From positions 1-34,173 of the forward strand of contig CANJRX010000024.1 of assembly GCA_947476895.1 (NCBI GenBank): a stretch of 34,173 bases of DNA, written 5' to 3'. The translations under genes and the position numbers were made by a program. The DNA comes from Fidelibacterota bacterium (lineage in GTDB: Bacteria; Pseudomonadota; Alphaproteobacteria; Rhodospirillales; Rhodospirillaceae). Shown in pieces: positions 1 through 5,808 of this stretch (the first letter of the stretch is position 1; every line of letters starts with the position of its first letter). Below the pieces are notes generated by a model. It was given only the letters and a program-made list of their open reading frames with translations, did not search any database and was not told the origin of the DNA.

Positions 1-62
1 CGGCGAATGTCCTTGAGCACCCGCTCAGCAGGCGCCTTCGTGGTCATGGGTTTTGATCTCAT
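1..62 (-). CDS. IS3-family transposase OrfA, N-terminal fragment
   Basis: Twenty complete codons are visible from an ATG at 60-62, running off the left edge. The peptide contains KAPAERVLKDIR, which matches the characteristic start of IS3-family OrfA proteins, where a helix-turn-helix DNA-binding domain follows. A good ribosome binding site (GGAGG, at 70-74 on the opposite strand) sits seven bases before the ATG; a second in-frame ATG at 45-47 is possible but has no such site. OrfA normally binds the element's ends and is joined to OrfB by programmed frameshifting. The family call rests on this short N-terminus and on the matching OrfB tail at the other end of the window. Confidence 0.65.
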   Translation of the reverse strand, partial: MRSKPMTTKAPAERVLKDIR

Positions 63-112
63 CTTCGTTCCTCCGTCACTGCGATGAGACCAAAACCCTC
101 CTTAACTCACCA
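1..112 (-). mobile_element. 5' end of an IS3-family insertion sequence (partial, leaves the window)
   Basis: The leftmost bases hold the start of an IS3-type orfA read leftward, with its upstream leader. A possible terminal inverted repeat lies at 90-112 (read inward it begins TGGTGAGTTAAGG and ends GTTTTGG). It has the same length as, and shares the TG start and GTTTTGG end with, a segment at 34058-34080 at the other IS end. The two agree at about 13 of 23 positions, so the boundary is tentative. The rest of the element lies outside the window. Confidence 0.6.
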
Positions 113-444
113 CCCCAATTCGGTCCCATAGGCGCTGACGCCGTACATGTATGTAGATCATTCGCGCTTCCGAGCGGGCGATTATTGCCTTGATAGTTAT
201 AATTCCCGAGGCCTGTGCCAAGGACGCCAATCGCGTTTGGCGAAATAGTTATAGCGATCAGTTTGTCCCCGCCCACGTTTCAACATTTTGACACGCCACG
301 GATACCATTCGCTTATCGGAATATCCCAACGGTTGGCGATGGTAGAACGGCCATGTTTGCCATACCACCGCACCTTCCAGAAGCGGCAGCGGCGCAGAGT
401 ACTTTTACGAAATCTGCGGGGTCTTGTGGTCACGCCTATTCTTT
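113..444. other. Gene-free stretch next to the IS end
   Basis: No convincing gene is seen. The short open frames here are either Arg/Trp-rich with a GTG start and no ribosome binding site, or read across the IS end. The stretch is somewhat AT-richer than the genes nearby. It could be remnants of whatever the IS inserted into, but nothing recognisable remains. Confidence 0.5.
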
Positions 445-1191
445 TTATTTCGATTTCGCGCGAGGGGTGAGGTCATCAGACAGCGCTGCGCGCTCGTCGA
501 ATACGAAGCATTCACCCTGCCAGTGACGGCCCGTGGTCTCGGCAAAATATTTCAGAATGCCGCCATCAAGTTGATACACGTTGGTCAATCCAAGCTCATG
601 CATAAAAAGCGCGGCCTTCTCGCAACGGATTCCGCCCGTGCAATAGCTCACGACGGTCTTGCCCCGCAGGGCCTCCCGATGCTGCTGGACGGCCTCCGGA
701 AATTCCGTGAATTTCTGAATTCCCAGGTCGAGGGCATTTTTAAACGTTCCAACATCGACTTCGTAGTCGTTACGCGTGTCGAGCATGAGCACGGCGTTGC
801 CGGCGTCGTCGGTGCCTTGGTCGAGCCAGCGCTCCAGTGTTTGGCTATCTACCGCCGGTGCACGCTGGTGAGCGGGGCGAATGGTCGGATGATCCATGCG
901 GATGATTTCTTTTTTGACTTTAACTTTAAACCGCAGGAACGGCACCCGCGCCGACCAGCTTTCCTTCGCGGGCATTGCTTCAAACCCCGGCACTTCGCGC
1001 AGACAGGCGAGCATTTTTCGGCAAGGGTCTTCTTCGCCGGCCAAAAACGCATTCAGACCTTCAGGCGTAACCAGGATGGTGCCCTTGATGCCCAAAGCCC
1101 TGCCCACGTCGCCGAGCGTACGGCGCACGCACTGAGGCTCTGCAACAGGCGAGAACTGGTAAGCGGCGAGATTCAAAATCGGCAGGCTCAT
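445..1191 (-). CDS. trhO: tRNA uridine(34) hydroxylase TrhO (rhodanese-domain, YceA/UPF0176 family)
   Basis: The 248-residue protein matches the TrhO/YceA family, which uses oxygen to make 5-hydroxyuridine at the wobble position of certain tRNAs in the cytoplasm. The N-terminal ~95 residues form the family's ferredoxin-like domain (GIKGTILVTPEGLN at 34-47). A rhodanese domain follows from about residue 115, with the active-site loop SYCTGGIRCEK; Cys184 is the expected catalytic cysteine and Cys190 is the second conserved one. The DTRNDYEV motif at 138-145 is also typical. The protein is a little shorter than many homologues because it lacks the C-terminal Cys-rich extension. The ATG at 1189-1191 is used; no strong ribosome binding site is evident. 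It stands alone between the IS and the hemerythrin gene. Confidence 0.9.
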   Translation of the reverse strand: MSLPILNLAAYQFSPVAEPQCVRRTLGDVGRALGIKGTILVTPEGLNAFLAGEEDPCRKMLACLREVPGFEAMPAKESWSARVPFLRFKVKVKKEIIRMDHPTIRPAHQRAPAVDSQTLERWLDQGTDDAGNAVLMLDTRNDYEVDVGTFKNALDLGIQKFTEFPEAVQQHREALRGKTVVSYCTGGIRCEKAALFMHELGLTNVYQLDGGILKYFAETTGRHWQGECFVFDERAALSDDLTPRAKSK

Positions 1192-1398
1192 TATAGGACC
1201 GTTCCGTAAATACGGCCGTTCGCCGAGCCGGCGGCTAGCCCATCAGGCAACGGGCCTTCACTACGTATACGCTTTATAAAGTAGCGACCGATGCGACAAC
1301 GCGCAAGTTCGTGATTTGTTGGTATTTTCCCGGCGGCTATCGCACCGCCTAGCGCAGCGAAAGCGGGGCAAAAGCCACCCGCCTCATCTGGCCAGACT

Positions 1399-2007
1399 CT
1401 AACCTAGCGGTTTGTGTCTAATCTTTTTCTCGATTTCTGCAGCAGCTTTTTCCGCCTTCTTGCGACGCGCGAACACCCGGCGCATGTGAAGTTGGTCTTT
1501 CTGGCTAAGTGTCTTTTCGGCTGCGACGAATTGTTCCGTTTCCTCTTCGAGGATGTGATCCAGATATTCTTCTTTTAGCGTCGCAAAATGGCGCAGCCAC
1601 CCGCGCGTGGTCATATCGCGCGCTGCCGCATCCGCCATCAGCTTATCCAATTTGTGATGGTCCCCGACCGCATGGCGTGCAAATTCAGTAGTCTCTGGAT
1701 TACGCATAACAGTGGACCATAAGGCTTGCTCCTCGGCAGCCGCATGACCGTGAACATCGCGGACGAATTCTTCGAATAGCTTCTTTCGTGCAGGGTCCTT
1801 GGCTCCCGTCGCCTCGATCATGGCGAGCAGCGCGCGATGTTTGTCGTGATCCTGCACCAACCGCCCGAAAATCGCGGGATCGCCCCGGTATTTTGTCGCA
1901 GGTGTCGAGCCGATGCGTGCAGGCACCTCGGGCGCAACCAATTTTGCACGGGCTATCGAGGCGGCCTTTGCTTCTTTTTTCTTTAAGGAGCTTGCTCGTT
2001 TGAACAT
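1399..2007 (-). CDS. Hemerythrin-like HHE cation-binding domain protein
   Basis: The 202-residue protein has the spaced His/Glu pattern of the hemerythrin HHE family, which binds a di-iron centre and is used for oxygen, nitric oxide or iron sensing or storage. Likely ligands are His54/His57 (DHDKH), His86/His88 and Glu92-93 (VHGHAAAEEQ), His117/118 and His151/Glu155 (DHILEEE). Both tails are rich in Lys and Ala (residues 1-25 and the last 25), giving a basic protein without a signal peptide. I start it at the ATG at 2005-2007 rather than a longer upstream frame, since a weak AGGGAA site precedes it and the upstream frame overlaps a promoter-like sequence. A stress-sigma type promoter lies about 110 bases upstream, which fits a role in stress. 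The exact function is unknown. Confidence 0.8.
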   Translation of the reverse strand: MFKRASSLKKKEAKAASIARAKLVAPEVPARIGSTPATKYRGDPAIFGRLVQDHDKHRALLAMIEATGAKDPARKKLFEEFVRDVHGHAAAEEQALWSTVMRNPETTEFARHAVGDHHKLDKLMADAAARDMTTRGWLRHFATLKEEYLDHILEEETEQFVAAEKTLSQKDQLHMRRVFARRKKAEKAAAEIEKKIRHKPLG

Positions 2008-2109
2008 CGTCAATTCCCTATTTTCTGCAACGGCCGATAATTCCGCACACCAAAGTGAACCTCGGCCCTGACCACCACTTCTATCGAAAGACATCGGGTT
2101 TTAGAGTGA

Positions 2110-2131
2110 TGAGACAACGCACGTTGTCTCA
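2110..2131. repeat. Perfect 22-base inverted repeat between tRNA-Phe and the hemerythrin gene
   Basis: TGAGACAAC and GTTGTCTCA pair around a GCAC loop. It begins 44 bases past the 3' end of tRNA-Phe, so it may be the tRNA terminator (though no T-run follows in that direction), or an operator overlapping the stress-type promoter of the hemerythrin gene. Confidence 0.5.
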
Positions 2132-2141
2132 CTTGGGTTCC
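2116..2141 (-). promoter_or_regulatory. Candidate EcfG-type general stress promoter for the hemerythrin gene
   Basis: Read leftward, GGAAC (2137-2141) is followed after 17 bases by CGTT (2116-2119). This matches the GGAAC-N16/17-CGTT consensus of the alphaproteobacterial general stress sigma factor EcfG. It lies about 110 bases before the hemerythrin ATG. A perfect 22-base palindrome (2110-2131) overlaps the -10 half and contributes its CGTT, so the match could in part be due to that hairpin. Confidence 0.5.
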
Positions 2142-2174
2142 ACTATTCTGGCGGATCAAGTACTTGCGAGGAAA

Positions 2175-2250
2175 TGGTGCCCGGGGACGGATTTGAACCG
2201 CCGACACACGGATTTTCAATCCGTTGCTCTACCAACTGAGCTACCCGGGC
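2175..2250 (-). tRNA. tRNA-Phe (anticodon GAA)
   Basis: A 76-base cloverleaf can be drawn: acceptor stem GCCCGGG/CCCGGGC, D-arm with AGCTCAGTTGGTAGAGC, anticodon stem ACGGA/TCCGT with loop TTGAAAA (anticodon GAA), T-arm with GGTTCAAATCC, and an encoded 3' CCA. A good housekeeping promoter lies upstream at 2293-2321. In many alphaproteobacteria tRNA-Phe lies just downstream of yacG, as here. Confidence 0.97.
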
Positions 2251-2292
2251 ATAAGGGCGAGGTCACGAGGGACGATGCCTTGGAAGGCGCGC

Positions 2293-2321
2293 TTTATAAA
2301 AGAGAAAGCGGGGGCTGTCCA
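2293..2321 (-). promoter_or_regulatory. Sigma-70-type promoter for tRNA-Phe
   Basis: Read leftward, TGGACA (-35, 2316-2321) and TATAAA (-10, 2293-2298) each match the consensus at five of six positions and are separated by an ideal 17 bases. Transcription would start near 2286, giving a leader of about 36 bases before the tRNA. Confidence 0.65.
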
Positions 2322-2423
2322 GCGGCCCTGCCGGGGGCAGTGATTGGGGCGAAATCCTTGGGAAATCTCGGATTTTTCGGGAAATCGGAGGCGTTTTGAG
2401 GGGCTTTGCCGACTCCGTCCGGT

Positions 2424-2642
2424 TTAGGGCTTCTCGGGCTCGCCGCTGCCGTCGGAATTATCGTCAGGCGCTTCGTCCGAGGCCACGCGGTAACTGCCCG
2501 AGAACCAGGAGCCGAGGTCGATGTCGGCGCAGCGCTGGCCGCAGAAAGGCCTAAAGCGCGGTTGCACGGGTTGGCCACAGCGCACGCACTTTGGCGCCGC
2601 CACGCGTACGCCCAACAGCTTTGGTTCACCTTCGTCGGTCAT
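2424..2642 (-). CDS. yacG: DNA gyrase inhibitor YacG (small zinc-finger protein)
   Basis: This 72-residue protein carries the YacG zinc-binding pattern: Cys19-X2-Cys22 and Cys34-X3-Cys38 (KCVRCGQ ... FCGQRCADIDLGSW), followed by the family's conserved DLGxW and YRV. YacG binds one zinc ion and blocks DNA binding by GyrB. The tail after residue 53 is acidic and probably disordered. I use the ATG at 2640-2642; a GTG eight codons upstream is possible, and neither has a clear ribosome binding site. In related genomes yacG directly follows the short RNase E/G gene; here a glycosyltransferase gene on the opposite strand lies between them. Confidence 0.88.
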   Translation of the reverse strand: MTDEGEPKLLGVRVAAPKCVRCGQPVQPRFRPFCGQRCADIDLGSWFSGSYRVASDEAPDDNSDGSGEPEKP

Positions 2643-2718
2643 GACGGAATATTTGAGAGACTTCACGCAAAGGTCAAGCGTGCTTGGATGGGTTGGGCCC
2701 GCTTGCTACCATCGCGCC

Positions 2719-3813
2719 ATGACCGACGACCTTTACGGCCTGCATTTCGACACGGCCCTTACGCCCCAGCAGCTTTTCCATGCCCATGTTGTTTATGGCC
2801 GGCAATATCCGGCCGTGCCGCGCCCGCCGCGCAAAGCCAACCCGAAAATCCGCGTCGGTTATGTGTCCGGCGATTTCTATTCCCACGCGGCCGCCTATTT
2901 CCTACTGCCGCTGCTCGACGCCCACGACCGGGAAAAGTTCGAGATTTTTCTTTATTCGAAGACCAAGAAGACCGACGCCGTCACCGCCCGCTTCAAACAG
3001 CGCGGCCATTGGCGCGAGTTGAGCGCCGACGACGCCGAAGCCTTTCAGATGATCCAAGCTGACGTCATCGACATCCTGGTGGATTGCAGCGGCCACACAC
3101 CGGGCAACAGCCTGTCCCTGTTCGCGCTGCGGCCGGCACCGGTGTCGGTCACGTTTTTGGGCTATCCCAACACCACGGGCCTCAGCCAGATCGACTATCG
3201 CCTGACCGATAGAATCATCGAACCCGAAGGCGCGCTGGCCACCGAACAACTGGTGCGGCTGCCCCACGGCATCCACACCTATCGGCCCCTGAACGACACG
3301 GATGAACCCAAGCCCCGCAGCGGGCCGATTGTGTTTGCCAACCTGGGCCGCGCGAAAAAAGCCACGCCCCGGGCCGTAGCGTTGTGGAACCGCATTCTCG
3401 ATGCCGTGCCCGGCGCGGAACTTGTGCTCAATGTCGAACGCGCGCTGACATTGCCGGAGTATTTTAAAATCTTCGACAAACTCGACATCGTGCTCGACAC
3501 CTTCCCTTACAACGGGACCACGACCATTTGTGATGCTTTGTATATGGGTGTGCCCGTCGTGACACTACAAGGCGATAGAACCTGCGCGCGCGTGGGCGCG
3601 AGCTTGCTGACACACATCGGCCTGCCTGAATTTATCGCCACGACTGAAGACGACTATGTGCGCATCGCAGTTGAAGCGGCCCGAGACCGTGTGCAACTCA
3701 ATGCCCTGCGCACGGGCTTGCGCGCGCGGTTTTTGGCCTCGCCCTTGGGCAATCCGCGCTTTGTCGTTGGCGATCTTGAGGCGTTTTATGTCGAGGCGCT
3801 GGAGCGCGTCTGA
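2719..3813 (+). CDS. Glycosyltransferase family 41 (SPINDLY/O-GlcNAc-transferase-like) catalytic protein
   Basis: The 364-residue protein resembles the catalytic part of bacterial O-linked N-acetylglucosamine transferase homologues (GT41). Visible signatures are RVGYVSGDFYSHAAAYFL (45-62, with His56 at the usual catalytic-histidine position), VDILVDCSGHTPGN-type sequence at 117-130, SVTFLGYPNTTGLSQIDYRL (143-162), LDTFPYNGTTT (259-269) and GVPVVTLQGDRTCARVGASLL (277-297). There are no N-terminal TPR repeats. The segment between PGAELVLN (231-238) and LDTFPYNG is only about 20 residues; from memory family members carry about 30 more there, so the second nucleotide-binding half looks shortened. 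The upstream frame in the ORF is ignored because the ATG at 2719 starts the recognisable protein. Its stop codon abuts that of the RNase gene (TGA|TCA). The target, protein or glycan, is unknown. Confidence 0.8.
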   Translation: MTDDLYGLHFDTALTPQQLFHAHVVYGRQYPAVPRPPRKANPKIRVGYVSGDFYSHAAAYFLLPLLDAHDREKFEIFLYSKTKKTDAVTARFKQRGHWRELSADDAEAFQMIQADVIDILVDCSGHTPGNSLSLFALRPAPVSVTFLGYPNTTGLSQIDYRLTDRIIEPEGALATEQLVRLPHGIHTYRPLNDTDEPKPRSGPIVFANLGRAKKATPRAVALWNRILDAVPGAELVLNVERALTLPEYFKIFDKLDIVLDTFPYNGTTTICDALYMGVPVVTLQGDRTCARVGASLLTHIGLPEFIATTEDDYVRIAVEAARDRVQLNALRTGLRARFLASPLGNPRFVVGDLEAFYVEALERV

Positions 3814-4923
3814 TCACGCGCGCTTGATCTCGAAGCGTGGTCGCGCAAAATCTTCGCGCACCGTCAATGTAATCTCGCCTTTGATCTCATCGCGCGCTTC
3901 ATCCAATGCCGCCCGCAAAGGGCCTTGCAGCGCGGCAACCACATCGGGCGCGGCTGTCGCCGTTACACCCGCCGCTTTCTCATCATGGGCAAAGCGCACT
4001 GCATCGCGCAGCAGTTTGTAAGCCACGCTGGCCGGCGTTAGAGCGCCGTCAACGCCCGTCAAAATTTCCGCAAGCGACAGGCCAACCCGTCGGCGGGTCA
4101 GTTCGATCATGCCGAGCGGCGTAAGCCCCGCGATATGGGCGGCGATAGGATCGGGGCTTAAGGCATCGGCCAAGAGGCGGGGAAATTCAGAACGGCGGCG
4201 TGTCGGAATAATATCAACCAAAATATGCCCCGCGATATTACGCCTGCGTAGCTCTACCGCCACCGCCGCCACCGCTTCTTTATTGGCGACCGTGGGATCG
4301 GCGGCGCCGGAGTTGATATCGATCGCGACCACGGCTGCCGTGGACTCGATGATCAAGCTGCCGCCGCTCGGCAACGGTACGATGGGGCCGAGCGCGGCTT
4401 CAATGGCTTCGTCGACGCCGTAGGCTGCAAACACGTCACCGCTCCCCTCTTCCACCGGCGCATCCTGATCCAACAGCGCCTTCACGCGCGCGGTCTCGCG
4501 GCGGGGGGCGCAGACGATACTGGTGATGCCGTCGCGGTAACATTGCCACCAATCGGCAACGGGTTCTGGCGCGCTCTTCAGCAGCGTCGGCGCTTTGGCG
4601 CCTGCGGGGACTTCAGCTTCGGCAGGCTTCAGCTCCGGCCCCTTATCGCCGCGGGCCGGCACAATCACCACCACCGGCACAGCGGTGCCTTGCGGCGGCG
4701 CACGGCCTTTCATGGGCAGCACACCGGAAAGCCCTGTGCCGAGTTCTATGAACACTGCGGCCACACCCGGCACGCCCGCGCCGATGCGCCCCAGATATAC
4801 GGCCCCAGCCTGCATGGCGGCATCGCGCCGGTGCGCGACCTCGATCAGCGTTTCCCCGGCCAGCAACGCGTAACGCGTCTCGCCGGGCGAGCGCTGGACC
4901 AGGATGGTATCGGGTGCGGGCAC
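3814..4923 (-). CDS. Short ribonuclease E/G-family protein
   Basis: The 369-residue protein matches the short RNase E/G homologues common in alphaproteobacteria, which act in RNA decay or rRNA maturation. A small S1-like region lies at about residues 35-90. The catalytic core shows VVAIDINSG (198-206, Asp202 equivalent to the first metal-binding Asp) and HILVDIIPTR (233-242, Asp237 equivalent to the second). The C-terminal scaffold and the zinc-link CxxC of full RNase E/G are absent, so it is much shorter than E. coli RNase G. Activity is plausible but not certain. It ends exactly where the convergent GT41 gene ends, with no intergenic base. In related genomes maf is upstream and yacG immediately downstream; here neither is adjacent. 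Confidence 0.82.
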   Translation of the reverse strand: MPAPDTILVQRSPGETRYALLAGETLIEVAHRRDAAMQAGAVYLGRIGAGVPGVAAVFIELGTGLSGVLPMKGRAPPQGTAVPVVVIVPARGDKGPELKPAEAEVPAGAKAPTLLKSAPEPVADWWQCYRDGITSIVCAPRRETARVKALLDQDAPVEEGSGDVFAAYGVDEAIEAALGPIVPLPSGGSLIIESTAAVVAIDINSGAADPTVANKEAVAAVAVELRRRNIAGHILVDIIPTRRRSEFPRLLADALSPDPIAAHIAGLTPLGMIELTRRRVGLSLAEILTGVDGALTPASVAYKLLRDAVRFAHDEKAAGVTATAAPDVVAALQGPLRAALDEARDEIKGEITLTVREDFARPRFEIKRA

Positions 4924-4929
4924 GTGAAC

Positions 4930-5808
4930 TCAGTTCTGCTCGTGGGTGAAGTAGCGGCCGTCGGCGTGGTTATAAAGTATGGTCTTCAGCGGCGGTCCCA
5001 TGGCTTTGTCCACGAGATGACCGAAGCCGATAGCCTTCAAGTGCTTGGCGATCACACGATCGCTCAGGCGCTTCATGTCTTCGGGGATGATCGGCGTATA
5101 GCGCTGCAGCACCTTCACGCATTCGTCGCGGTAGACATCGCGCTGAGTCACGGCGGCATTGGCGCCGTGATAGCGGTAAATGCCAAGGGGCACCGGCAAG
5201 ACATAGAGATCGGTTTTCTGAATGAAGCGCGCCCACAGTTCGAAATCGCCAGCGAGTTTGAGCGACAAATCAAATTCGCCGCCCACCTCGTCCCACAAAT
5301 CGCGCCGCCAGAAGGTGCAGTCCTGCACAATCCAACCAGACGACGGCAGACCCAGCGAGCGCACGTATTCGCCGTTGAAGAAACCCCAGTTGTCCACGCC
5401 CGGCAGGAAATCGGCTTTGATCACCACACCGTCTTTGCGCGCCTGCATGGGATGGCGCGAGGTGATCCAGCGTACGTCCGGCAACTGGTCAAAAATATCG
5501 AGCACGCTTTGAATGGCCCACGGCGCCAGCTGATCGTCGGAATTCAGCCAGCCCATGTAGGGCGCGTCTGACTTGGTGAAACCCGCCTGAATAGCGTGAT
5601 ACATGCCGGCGTCTTTTTCCGACTGCCAGTGTTTCAGCTGTGGGGCGTAGCCCTTGATGATGTCGACAGAATTATCGGTCGAGCCGCCGTCCATCACCAC
5701 ATAGTCGACGCGCTCCGCGCCCTTGCTGGTCAAAATCGACTTCATACAGTCGTCGAGATAGGCGCCGTAGTTGAAGTTGGTTGTGACCATGCACAGGCGA
5801 GAGGTCAT
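4930..5808 (-). CDS. Glycosyltransferase family 2
   Basis: The 292-residue protein has a GT-A fold typical of GT2 enzymes: VVMDGGSTDNS (37-47) for nucleotide binding, WLNSDDQ (87-93) as the DxD-like metal site, and QDCTFWRRDLW (about 162-172) with AGDFELWARF as the acceptor-side and catalytic region. Such enzymes add a sugar to a polysaccharide or glycolipid on the inner face of the membrane. There is no membrane segment or signal peptide. Its ATG overlaps the TGA of the HAD-domain gene upstream by four bases, so the two are translationally coupled and probably work in the same surface-glycan process. Sugar and acceptor cannot be read from the sequence. Confidence 0.85.
   Translation of the reverse strand: MTSRLCMVTTNFNYGAYLDDCMKSILTSKGAERVDYVVMDGGSTDNSVDIIKGYAPQLKHWQSEKDAGMYHAIQAGFTKSDAPYMGWLNSDDQLAPWAIQSVLDIFDQLPDVRWITSRHPMQARKDGVVIKADFLPGVDNWGFFNGEYVRSLGLPSSGWIVQDCTFWRRDLWDEVGGEFDLSLKLAGDFELWARFIQKTDLYVLPVPLGIYRYHGANAAVTQRDVYRDECVKVLQRYTPIIPEDMKRLSDRVIAKHLKAIGFGHLVDKAMGPPLKTILYNHADGRYFTHEQN

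Noticed and set aside
76-276. 66-codon leftward frame across the left IS end
   Set aside because: It crosses the proposed IS boundary and overlaps the leader of OrfA; no start signal or family likeness.
197-433. Arg/Trp-rich 78-codon frame read leftward between the IS and trhO
   Set aside because: It begins with GTG without a ribosome binding site, has no recognisable motif, and lies in a stretch where several frames are open by chance.
2406-3062. 218-codon rightward frame across yacG and the GT41 start
   Set aside because: Low-complexity Arg/Ala/Pro-rich shadow with no motif, overlapping yacG on the other strand and the GT41 start in another frame.
4543-5571. 342-codon rightward frame opposite the RNase and GT2 genes
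   Set aside because: It spans two real genes on the other strand, both with intact motifs, and has no start signal.
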